40,655 nucleotides of DNA. It comes from Planctomycetota bacterium. GTDB lineage: Bacteria; Planctomycetota; UBA11346. Shown here in pieces: positions 20,301 through 27,811 of the stretch (position 1 is its first letter; each line of letters starts with the position of its first letter). Under the pieces are notes generated by a model. That model was not told the DNA's origin. It searched no databases and saw only the letters and a program-made list of their open reading frames with translations. A program made the translations under genes and the position numbers. The stretch lies in NCBI GenBank assembly GCA_007695355.1, contig REDX01000142.1, positions 1-40,655 on the forward strand. Direction: 5' to 3'.

Positions 20301-20853
20301 TGCGCTGCAGGGGCTGGTGCGAGCCGAGGCGCTCGAGCAGGCTCAATTCTTGGCCCGGGGCCTGGCCCATGCCTTCCCAGGCGCCACTCTTATGGCTAGC
20401 ATAGGCCTGGTTCAGCCAATCCTGCTGCGCTTCCACATCCATCCAGCCCTCGTGGCGGGCGATCACATAGCCCTGGGGGGCAATGAGGAAGCGCGCCGGC
20501 AACTGGCTTACGCCGAGGCGCATGCCATCGCCCAGTAGCACCAGATGGGGTTGATAGGGGCTTAAGGCTTCGGCGCTGAGGAAGGCGCGGCGGAATTGGC
20601 CATCCGTGCCGGGGGGGATAATCAGGGCGAAAATGGGCTGCTGATCCTCAGCCGCCGCCAGCCGGGCGCCATCCAGGGAGAGGTGGAGGCGCTGCAGCAG
20701 GCTTTGTGAATCCGGCAGCGCCCAGCCATCGCCACCGCCATTACTGCCATTGCCACCATTGCTGCCATTGCTGTCATTGCCTTCGGCCGCCGGGAGCGCC
20801 GCCAGGGCGAGGAGAGAGGGGGCCAGGAAGCGGCCCAGGCGCAGCCAAGTCAC
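17377..20853 (-). CDS. Large secreted HEAT-repeat protein with thioredoxin-fold-like N-terminal region
   Basis: Multiple HEAT units (ALPALRALLADKDSLVRESALHALSEVGG; RWRVRAAAAKALGDMRAQDASASLIAALDDPDHFVVREALNALARL); N-terminal 'AAAEDQQPIFALIIPPG..FLIAPQGYVIARHEGWM' resembles a thioredoxin fold. GTG start overlaps the previous stop (GTGA). Confidence 0.8.
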   Translation of the reverse strand: MTWLRLGRFLAPSLLALAALPAAEGNDSNGSNGGNGSNGGGDGWALPDSQSLLQRLHLSLDGARLAAAEDQQPIFALIIPPGTDGQFRRAFLSAEALSPYQPHLVLLGDGMRLGVSQLPARFLIAPQGYVIARHEGWMDVEAQQDWLNQAYASHKSGAWEGMGQAPGQELSLLERLGSHQPLQRMIASQEVMNDPAAAVAEVLSGLNHELLAVRVACARLLRRLLPPQAPRVDAWAEATQRQAEAQQLKQWWQQHGEFAAAEQYQTLEPEALPVVDTALRDLRSPSPLIRTRAMTTLALLGPGVLGSLDLDWPPGYEDSALAAEAVRWAILVPQALESQLSVRADLIRGSSRQRQEAARRLGVGGSRALPALRALLADKDSLVRESALHALSEVGGLESIRATASLLDSTDANLRMVAAQQLGQTRNPQAARLLREATGDADEMVAVAAIAALEEARGNSHADILQQRLSDPRWRVRAAAAKALGDMRAQDASASLIAALDDPDHFVVREALNALARLRTQPSTEQLSAVAARVPDLAPAVLTPLIRELNRRAHGENQRVLHQIYQDSPVHAQVAVWNAIADLSGQIRHDGHFHQLYAWALKSEDAGVRQSAARALLRMPQDLGDRLLGAFLRDPAQQVLEAAAAVVIQRASRAPAPIDAGKLSGGGLLSRLAALLGAEGDAGPSEAHSPSDAQQQQMLQELYESGALDHLPAEAIAQIVPALPAAQAKPAAAGAGDQVLDPQQFPPMQLDQWHKLLLRQRGDDEHHLLDLALFASDPQPQRSLERLRAAFAGEHPQRHWHGVELYTLALMLAKRLPAGADDLLAQMVADDHLFVVLLSHVQEISHQPYRRQLVDPQRILALLNHAENRDMAAEIGRLLLNARAGSPLHPEERRDGGQELWQALAKSDNTLAQSLDAFWRLRPHSSPEPKQLIWALQHANPWVRFSAVQGMLRGQVDDPEYQGSLRQLLADPEPQVASYAAWALLDGRLQEVMDLDWRPERFYYQDLTIWISGRAGRSSSGSAILPPFTPQPPVPAEVEALAQRVLSTPPLSEAVQHKQWPQLRRATAMLLAQHGDLRMIELELKAFQDGVDHDPDLLMAGLMITRDSAYLPLLERRITPQSTERELLTYLGYLSGIRGAEARQLRRQINDRLAELRR

Positions 20854-22118
20854 AGGGCGGCCTCCTCGGCATTGGCAATGATTTGGGCGGTGGCGGGCAC
20901 CATAAGCATGCCCTCTACTGCCCCTTCAAGCTGCAGATAGAGGGAGACATTGTTGCTCGCCTCCAGGGCTACGGCGTGCAGGGTGACGGTAATCTCTAAT
21001 TGGGCACCGGCGGCGATGTCCTGCTCTTCGATGCCCAGAACAAAGCATCCACAGGTGCTCAACACCCGGCTTAAGCGCACCAAGCCAGAACTATCATTGT
21101 GGATGGTGAGTTGGGCCTGGCGCTGCTCACCATCGGCGATGGGGCCAAAATCAATACGCTCGGGGCTCACCCGCAGGCCCTCGGGAATGTTCTGGATGGG
21201 CGCTGCACCGGCGCTTTGGCTGGTGAGTTCGGTGGCCTCGGTGCGGGCGCTCAGTCGCCGCTGGCCCTCCCAGGTAAGGGTGGTGTCGGCGATATAGCGA
21301 TCGCCATAGATTGCCCCCACCACCGCCCGATTCACCGATTCGGGGAGGCGGGTATTATTGCGCGAGCGGTGCAAAATCAGATGCAACTCGGGGAAATCCC
21401 GGGCCAGGGCATCGGCCTGTTCGCGGTCGAGGTCGGCGAGCACCACCAGCACCTCTGCGGCTTCGCGCATCGCCGGCAGCAGGCGCGCCAGGGCTTCGTG
21501 GGGGGATTCGGCGCGCAGGTCTGGGGCCCGCACCAGGGCCTCATCGACGAGACCGGTAATGGCGCTGCGATAGCCGCCGCGGCGGCTCACGATAAAGGGC
21601 TGTGCCACCGGCTGGTCATCGGCGAGCCGCCGGACATTGGCATTGACCAGGGGCGGCCCCACCTTGGCCAAGCGGGCCAGTTCCGCGGCCCCGAGATTGG
21701 CTTCGTGTTCGCCAAGATTAACAGCATCGTAGACCATCTCCCCCAATTGCCTGAGGATTTCCTCGGCCCAGAGGGCGGCATCGGGGCCGGGCGTGGTTAG
21801 GCAGCCGGTGTCGAGAAGCAGAAAGGGCCGCCGCTGCTGGGCCAGGAAGCCGGCGCGAAACTCCAGGCCTCCGGCGGGGTAGCCCTCGCACATATTGGGC
21901 AATATGCGGCCCAGGCTTTCGCCGCTGAAGAGCACCCGCATTTCGCTGCCGGCCTCGGGGATGCGGTAGCGGGTGCCGCTGGCCATGGCCGCAGCAAGGG
22001 CGAGGAAAATCCCGAGGATGACCGTGGCTGCCACCGCCACCACCATAATACCTCCCCGTCGCCCTGGTTGGGCGAGGGCGCAGGAGGGGATGGCGGGAAA
22101 CGGGTTAGCGATGGTCAT
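20850..22118 (-). CDS. Metallophosphatase/5'-nucleotidase-like domain fused to a C-terminal DUF1573-like domain
   Basis: LLLDTGCLTTPGPDAALWAEEILRQLGEMVYDAVNLGEHEANLGAAEL resembles UshA-type DAGD.../NLGNHE; C-terminus IDFGPIADGEQRQAQLTIHNDSSGLVRLSRVLSTCGCFV is DUF1573-like. Confidence 0.65.
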   Translation of the reverse strand: MTIANPFPAIPSCALAQPGRRGGIMVVAVAATVILGIFLALAAAMASGTRYRIPEAGSEMRVLFSGESLGRILPNMCEGYPAGGLEFRAGFLAQQRRPFLLLDTGCLTTPGPDAALWAEEILRQLGEMVYDAVNLGEHEANLGAAELARLAKVGPPLVNANVRRLADDQPVAQPFIVSRRGGYRSAITGLVDEALVRAPDLRAESPHEALARLLPAMREAAEVLVVLADLDREQADALARDFPELHLILHRSRNNTRLPESVNRAVVGAIYGDRYIADTTLTWEGQRRLSARTEATELTSQSAGAAPIQNIPEGLRVSPERIDFGPIADGEQRQAQLTIHNDSSGLVRLSRVLSTCGCFVLGIEEQDIAAGAQLEITVTLHAVALEASNNVSLYLQLEGAVEGMLMVPATAQIIANAEEAAL

Positions 22119-22128
22119 TATAGGGATC

Positions 22129-22812
22129 TCACTGCATGAGGGCGTAGGCGAGAATATTAACATTCACCTGCTGGGCATTGCGGATCTCAGCGCCGCCACA
22201 GCAGCAGCAGCCGTGCATGGTGCCGGTGTCGTTGAGCCCATCCTTGGAATGGACGAGAACGATTTTATCGCCAATGCGCAGGCCTTCGAGGGTGGTATTG
22301 CCGAGGCGCGTTTCCAGGTTTTGGATGGTGAAAACGGTGCGAAAAATCTCGTGATCGGCGGCAATGGTTTCGAGGCTATATTCGGGGAAAATAAGCCGCA
22401 GTTCGCGGCGGAAGCTGGTGTCCCAGTCACGGCTTGAACAGCCGGCGCTGGTCAGCAGAAATCCACCCCGTTTCAGGTAGCGCCGCAGATTTTCCCGCTC
22501 AATCTCGGTGAGGCTGAAAGATCCCTCGCCGGTCATCATGGCGAAGGGGAATTCATAGACCTCCTCGTCGGCGAGGCGCACCGCCTGAAAGCGCCGGGCG
22601 GCATTGATGGTGCTGCGCTGGGCGGCCACGCTCAGGAAGCGGTCGCTAAAGCAGACCGAGGAGCGGGTGCCGGCATAGATCAGATTGGCGGCGGCGATGG
22701 AATCATCACCGCTCATGCCCGCGGCCGCCGAGCGACCCTGGTCAGCCCCATCGGAGGCCATAAAGACGAGGGCGAAGAAGACTAGGCCACAGCTTGCAAG
22801 GAAGGATCGCAT
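22129..22812 (-). CDS. DUF4159 family protein
   Basis: VYEFPFAMMTGEGSFSLTEIERENLRRYLKRGGFLLTSAGCSSRDWDTSFRRELRLIFPEYSLETIAADHEIFRTVFTI; C-terminal CCCCGG...VNVNILAYAL. Confidence 0.8.
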   Translation of the reverse strand: MRSFLASCGLVFFALVFMASDGADQGRSAAAGMSGDDSIAAANLIYAGTRSSVCFSDRFLSVAAQRSTINAARRFQAVRLADEEVYEFPFAMMTGEGSFSLTEIERENLRRYLKRGGFLLTSAGCSSRDWDTSFRRELRLIFPEYSLETIAADHEIFRTVFTIQNLETRLGNTTLEGLRIGDKIVLVHSKDGLNDTGTMHGCCCCGGAEIRNAQQVNVNILAYALMQ

Positions 22813-22829
22813 AAATGTCTCCTAGGTAC

Positions 22830-25616
22830 TCAGAATGGAGATTGGCCGCTTTGGGCCCCGGCCCCTTCGGCGATGGCGCGGAAATAATCGCCAACCAGGG
22901 AACGGTAGTGGAGGGGAAAGGGGAGATCGGGCTGGAGGCGCACTCCACCCAGGGATTCGTGGGCCTGTCGCTGGTCAGGATCAGCTGCGTCTTCGTTGCG
23001 GCGGGCCAGCTGGCGACCCTGATCCTGGCCGGATTCGGTATCGCCGCGGCCGCTCTGGCTGCCGCTGGTGTCCGGACCATAGACCGCCCGATTGCTGCTG
23101 AGACTGGAATAGCCGCTGCCCTCGCCGGGCCCGCCGGCACCGCGGCCGCGGCCATGGAGGAGATCCATCAGCGAGCCCAGGGCCTCCCCCGGCAGGTCGC
23201 TCAGGCCGGGGACCTGGCGCAGGCATTCGCCGGCGCCCTCGCAGAGCTGCTGCAGCAGATCATCGCCGTCGTCATTGTGCTTGGCCTGGGTCAGCAAGCG
23301 CCAGGCGCGCAGGGCCGCAAGATGGCCCTCGTCGCCGGCAAGGCTGCCGAAGTAGCCGGCGGCGGCGGCCTGTTCGGCTTGGACACCGGCATTGGCCAGC
23401 CGCTCGCGCAGTTCATGGGCCTGCATCAGCAGGGCATCGTAGGCGGGATTATCGGGCACCCCGTCGATGGCCCCCTGAAGATCCTCAAGCCAGGTTAGGA
23501 AGGCGTCGAGGAGGCGCTGCTGCTGATCGGCGAGGCTGGTGAGCTGCATGCGCGCCAAGCGCTCATCGTTCTGCTGATCCTCGAGAAAGCGACGGGACCA
23601 CTGGGCGATGAGCAGCTGCTCTTCAATAATCCCATCGAGGGCACGGGCGGTTTGGGCGAGCTGATTGAGGCGATCGATGTGTCGGGCGGGTTCGGAGAGC
23701 TGCGCTTCGGCTTGGACGGCGAAATCGGCGAGGGCGGCGGCCAGCTTCTGGGCCTCCTCGGCACGATTCATGTCGGGGCCGGCATTGAGCAGGGCGGCAA
23801 TCGCCTCGCCGGCGGCATCAAGGCCGGGCAGGAGCTCGGCCAGCCGCTGGTCGAGGGCGCTCAAGAGGGGGTTATCAATGGCGCGCTCGGCGAGGGTGTC
23901 AAGCTGCTGACTATAACGCTCGAAATCCTCGGCCAGGCCTTGGATCATGGCGCTTATGGCCGCTTCATCAGCTTCTCCGGCGAGGGCTTCGGCAAGGGCG
24001 CGGGCTCGCTCTTCCATGCGCTGGGCGGTTTGCGCGAGGTTGAGATAATCGTCCATCAGGCCGCCGCCCTCGTTGTCCTGCTGGCGCAGGGCGGCGCGGT
24101 AGGCCTCTTCGGAAATAATGTCGACGACATAGGGAATGCTGGTGGCGATTTGCGGGCCATCGGGATCGTTATCCACGGCCTCAAAAATGTACTCAATGCG
24201 ATCCCCGGGGCGTAGGCCCAGGTCTTTGAGGTCGAAGGCGCTCAGGGATTGCACCCGCGCCGGGTCGTTATTGATGGCCTGGAGATCCATCACCCCGACA
24301 TCGTGGATGCTGCCATTAATACTGCGCAGCCAGTGAATGGCCTCGATGCCATAATCATCCCGCGCCAGGACTTCGATGGGGATTGCCATCTGCGGGGTAC
24401 TTACCGCATCCCGGCCCGGTTCCATAATATGGATGCGCGGCGGGCGATCGGCCTCCACCACCACCCGGCCGCGCTGGGGATGCTGGCTCGTCAGGCCCTC
24501 CTGATCGGTAATGCGCAGTTCATAGGCCATGGATTCAAGCAGGGTGAAGTGGGTGCTGGCGCTGTGCACCTGCTCGGCATGGGGGGCTAATGTCAACTCC
24601 ACCGCCTCGCCGCCGGCGAGGGGCTGCAGCAGCAAACTGCCGCCGGCCAGGGGCCGATTGCTGGCCACCCGCAGGCGGATTTGGCTGCGCCGTGGCAGGC
24701 GCAGTTCCTGATCGTCAAGAACCCGGCTTTCGGCTTCGCGGCGGGTGTGCTCGGGGTAGCTGAGGTCCGCCTCCAAAAGGGTGATTTGTGGGCTGCGGCG
24801 AACCTCCACCAGGCGCCGCTGTGAGCGCGCCCGGCCATCGCCCACCCACACCTGCATCGCTTCGCGGATATTGGTCAGGGTTTGCACAAAACTGCCATCG
24901 GGACTGCGGAACATCACCGTCTGGCTGGCCTCTTCTCCGTCGGCGCCGCGGGCGAAGAGATAGAGGCGGTCCACCGCCCCACCGCGAACCTCGCCGCGGA
25001 CTTCCAAGGCGCCGCCGTAGAGCACCTCGTCGCTGGCGGGCTGGATGCTGAGGCTGAGTCGGCTATAGGGCGGGTGGTCGCCGTGGGGATCGAGGAAGCG
25101 CGGCCATAGGGCGGCCATCATATCCTTGGCCAGCAGCGGCGAGAGCAGCCACCACAGCAGGAGCAGACCGGCGAGGGCGGCGGTGGCCAGCACACTGGGA
25201 CGGGCCAGGGGCCAAATCTGGGCCCGGGCGGCCTGGGCGCGGCCATAGGCCACCGCTTGCTGACGCAGGTGCTCATTGAGGGCCGTGCTTCCGGCGGCCT
25301 GTTCGAGGGCCACCGCATTGCTCAGGGCCGAGCCGAGTTGGGATTGCTGGCGCTCCAGCTGGCTGGCCAAACGCCGGGCCTGGAGTTGGCGCAGGCCCAG
25401 TAGGCTGAGTGCCAGGGCGATGAGCCCGGCCAAGAGCAGGAGGACCCCGGCCTGGGCCCGCCAGGCCAGCGGCAGAATGAGGGTGGCATCGACGATAAAG
25501 AGGAGCAGCAGGAGGGCCGCCCCGGCGCTCCAAATGGCGGCCACGGCGCGCAGCAGCAGCAGCGGCATCAGGCGCCGACGGGGGGCGCTCAGGATGGCTG
25601 GCGACGGTGGCTTCAC
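22830..25616 (-). CDS. DUF4175-like large membrane protein (TM N-terminus, coiled-coil C-terminus)
   Basis: N-terminal TMs (AVAAIWSAGAALLLLLFIVDATLILPLAW; AGVLLLLAGLIALALSLLGL); long Ala/Glu/Leu/Gln helical region; GTG start 25616 overlaps the preceding TGA. Confidence 0.65.
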   Translation of the reverse strand: MKPPSPAILSAPRRRLMPLLLLRAVAAIWSAGAALLLLLFIVDATLILPLAWRAQAGVLLLLAGLIALALSLLGLRQLQARRLASQLERQQSQLGSALSNAVALEQAAGSTALNEHLRQQAVAYGRAQAARAQIWPLARPSVLATAALAGLLLLWWLLSPLLAKDMMAALWPRFLDPHGDHPPYSRLSLSIQPASDEVLYGGALEVRGEVRGGAVDRLYLFARGADGEEASQTVMFRSPDGSFVQTLTNIREAMQVWVGDGRARSQRRLVEVRRSPQITLLEADLSYPEHTRREAESRVLDDQELRLPRRSQIRLRVASNRPLAGGSLLLQPLAGGEAVELTLAPHAEQVHSASTHFTLLESMAYELRITDQEGLTSQHPQRGRVVVEADRPPRIHIMEPGRDAVSTPQMAIPIEVLARDDYGIEAIHWLRSINGSIHDVGVMDLQAINNDPARVQSLSAFDLKDLGLRPGDRIEYIFEAVDNDPDGPQIATSIPYVVDIISEEAYRAALRQQDNEGGGLMDDYLNLAQTAQRMEERARALAEALAGEADEAAISAMIQGLAEDFERYSQQLDTLAERAIDNPLLSALDQRLAELLPGLDAAGEAIAALLNAGPDMNRAEEAQKLAAALADFAVQAEAQLSEPARHIDRLNQLAQTARALDGIIEEQLLIAQWSRRFLEDQQNDERLARMQLTSLADQQQRLLDAFLTWLEDLQGAIDGVPDNPAYDALLMQAHELRERLANAGVQAEQAAAAGYFGSLAGDEGHLAALRAWRLLTQAKHNDDGDDLLQQLCEGAGECLRQVPGLSDLPGEALGSLMDLLHGRGRGAGGPGEGSGYSSLSSNRAVYGPDTSGSQSGRGDTESGQDQGRQLARRNEDAADPDQRQAHESLGGVRLQPDLPFPLHYRSLVGDYFRAIAEGAGAQSGQSPF

Positions 25617-27811
25617 AGCAGTCCTCCTCGACGACGGAGCCACCACTCGGCGGCCAGCAGCCCCAGCATCAGCCCCAGGAGCCAGCTGCTGACCCACAGC
25701 GGTTCGCGGCGGTCGGCAATTTCCTGGCGTTGACGCCATTGCTGCACCAGCTGCGGCAGCCTCCCAAGGGATGCAAGGTCGAGACTAGCACCATCGCTCA
25801 ATAGTGCCAGCGATTCCATGAGATCGGGGTCGGCGGAGAGATTGCGCAGCTCGCGGGAGGAGCTGACCACCGTAATCGCCTGTTCTAACAGCTCGGGATG
25901 GCCATGGGAGCTGTGCAGCTGCAGCTGATAGGCGCCGGGGGGGAAGGGGCCCATGGAGGCGCGGTAGCGACCGCCCTCAATGGCCGCCCCTTCAACCTCC
26001 TCCAGCACCGCGCCATCGCCGTCCACCAGGCGCAGTAGGGGGCGGTAGGGCAGCTCTGGCCCCAGCCGCGAGCGCACTTCCACCCGCAGCGCCTCCTCAT
26101 CGCCAATCAGGCGGCGTTCGGCGCGCAGGGCGACATCATAGCCGGCGAGGAAATCGCCGCCGGCCTGCAGCCAGCGCAGCATGCCCGACCAGAAGCGATC
26201 ATACACCACCTCGTCGAATTCATTGCGCTGGCCGTGGAAGCCCCAGCGCCACAGCCCACCGGCATTGACGGTGACCACCCGCCCCTGGCCGAAGGGCTGC
26301 CAGGCGACCACCACCGGGGCCTGCTCGGCATCGCCATCGCCGGCCCGGGCGAGGGCGGTGGCCAGGGGTTTCAAACCCCGGCTGCGCTCAACTCGATCGA
26401 GGGGCCGCATACGGGCCAGGGCTTCCTGGGGGCTCAGGCTGGGGTCGAGATCGAAGATCGGCGCCAGCTGGCCAGCGGCGCTCAGGCGCAGCGGGGTATT
26501 GCCCACAGAACCCTGGCCCCAGAGCAGGGGTTCGAGATTGGCCAGTTCCGGCGAGCGCCCATCGTAGGGCCGCCCGCGGTGGAATACCAGGCTGCCACCG
26601 TGGTCGGCGACAAAGTTGGTGAGCATCTGCAGCTGCTCGCTGGAGAGCAGGCCATCGCTGCCGCGGCCAAGCATAACCACATCGTAGGCGCTGAGGGCTT
26701 CGTAGCTCTCGGGGAAGCCCGGCTGCTGGGTGGCGGCGGGGTCCGAGCCCTCGATCAGGGTAAAGGTGCGCTCATCGCCCAGGCGATACCAGGCGTGCAG
26801 GCGCACCGTGGGGTGATTGGAGAGGCTCTGCACCAGGAACTTACTATCCCAATGGGGCTGTCCCTCCAGCAGCAGTACCCGCACCGGTCCGGGCACCGCC
26901 CGGAGGTGAATGCTGCGCTGATTATTACTGGTATCGGCCTCGCCGGCGAGGGGCGGCACCACCACCCGCAGGCTGCGCTCGCCCCGCTCGGGGGCGCTGA
27001 CCCGGGCGGAGACGGTGGCCATGCCCGCGGCCCCTGGGGCGACTTCTAGGGATTCCAGCACCGTGCCGTCCTCATCCTGGATCTCCACCGGGATAATGCG
27101 GTGATCAAAGCCCACCTGATGCACGGTGGCGGCAATGGCCACGGTTTCGCCGGCAAAGGCCAGCACTTCGCTGCCCGAGGCCTCCACCCAAATATCCCGA
27201 TGATCCACTTCGTCGCCGGTGGTCACGGTCCAGATCGGCACCCCGCGGGCGAGGGCCAGGCGCGCCGCCTCGGGGGCGCCGGGGTGGGTCTCCCGGCCGT
27301 CGCTTATGAGGAGAATGCCGGCCTGCTGGCTGCGATGGGCCTGCTCGTCGATAAGACTGCTGAGGGCGAGGCCGATATTGGTGCCCTGGCCCTGGGGCCG
27401 CTGCCCGTCGAGGCCCTCGAGGCTGAGGGGGCTGAGTTGGCGGTCAAAACCCCGCAGATCGAGCTGGAAGTGCTCGCTGAGCCGGGGCCAGGCCGCGCTC
27501 AGGGCCTGGGTGGCGGCGCTAAAACGGGATACCCCACCCACATCTTCTACCTCCATGCTTTGGGAGGTATCGAGGAGCACCGCGAGGGTGGGCTTGCCCA
27601 CCGCCCGCTCGGCCCGCACCGCGGTGGGATTGAGGACGATAAAGCCGAGGCAGCAAATCACTCCCAGGCGCAGGGCTAAGCAGGCCAGGGCAATGGGCCG
27701 GGGCAGGCCCTGGCGTTCCCGCCAGGCGCGCAGAACCGCCAGGCCGGCGAGGCCGACCAGGGCCGCCGCAATCAGGCCCTGATCCCAGGGTGGCAACCAC
27801 ATCCAGTTCAT
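25613..27811 (-). CDS. VWA-containing membrane protein of the MoxR/Bat type
   Basis: TM N-terminus; LAVLLDTSQSMEVEDVGGVSRFSAATQAL (MIDAS DxSxS); GTNIGLALSSLIDE; C-terminal TM WVSSWLLGLMLGLLAAEWWLRRRGGLL; ATGA overlap upstream. Confidence 0.8.
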   Translation of the reverse strand: MNWMWLPPWDQGLIAAALVGLAGLAVLRAWRERQGLPRPIALACLALRLGVICCLGFIVLNPTAVRAERAVGKPTLAVLLDTSQSMEVEDVGGVSRFSAATQALSAAWPRLSEHFQLDLRGFDRQLSPLSLEGLDGQRPQGQGTNIGLALSSLIDEQAHRSQQAGILLISDGRETHPGAPEAARLALARGVPIWTVTTGDEVDHRDIWVEASGSEVLAFAGETVAIAATVHQVGFDHRIIPVEIQDEDGTVLESLEVAPGAAGMATVSARVSAPERGERSLRVVVPPLAGEADTSNNQRSIHLRAVPGPVRVLLLEGQPHWDSKFLVQSLSNHPTVRLHAWYRLGDERTFTLIEGSDPAATQQPGFPESYEALSAYDVVMLGRGSDGLLSSEQLQMLTNFVADHGGSLVFHRGRPYDGRSPELANLEPLLWGQGSVGNTPLRLSAAGQLAPIFDLDPSLSPQEALARMRPLDRVERSRGLKPLATALARAGDGDAEQAPVVVAWQPFGQGRVVTVNAGGLWRWGFHGQRNEFDEVVYDRFWSGMLRWLQAGGDFLAGYDVALRAERRLIGDEEALRVEVRSRLGPELPYRPLLRLVDGDGAVLEEVEGAAIEGGRYRASMGPFPPGAYQLQLHSSHGHPELLEQAITVVSSSRELRNLSADPDLMESLALLSDGASLDLASLGRLPQLVQQWRQRQEIADRREPLWVSSWLLGLMLGLLAAEWWLRRRGGLL

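Noticed and set aside
14179-27782. Many long ORFs on the plus strand opposite the MoxR operon
   Set aside because: Shadow ORFs expected from high-GC codon bias; low-complexity Ala/Arg/Gly translations without recognisable domains, opposite well-supported genes.
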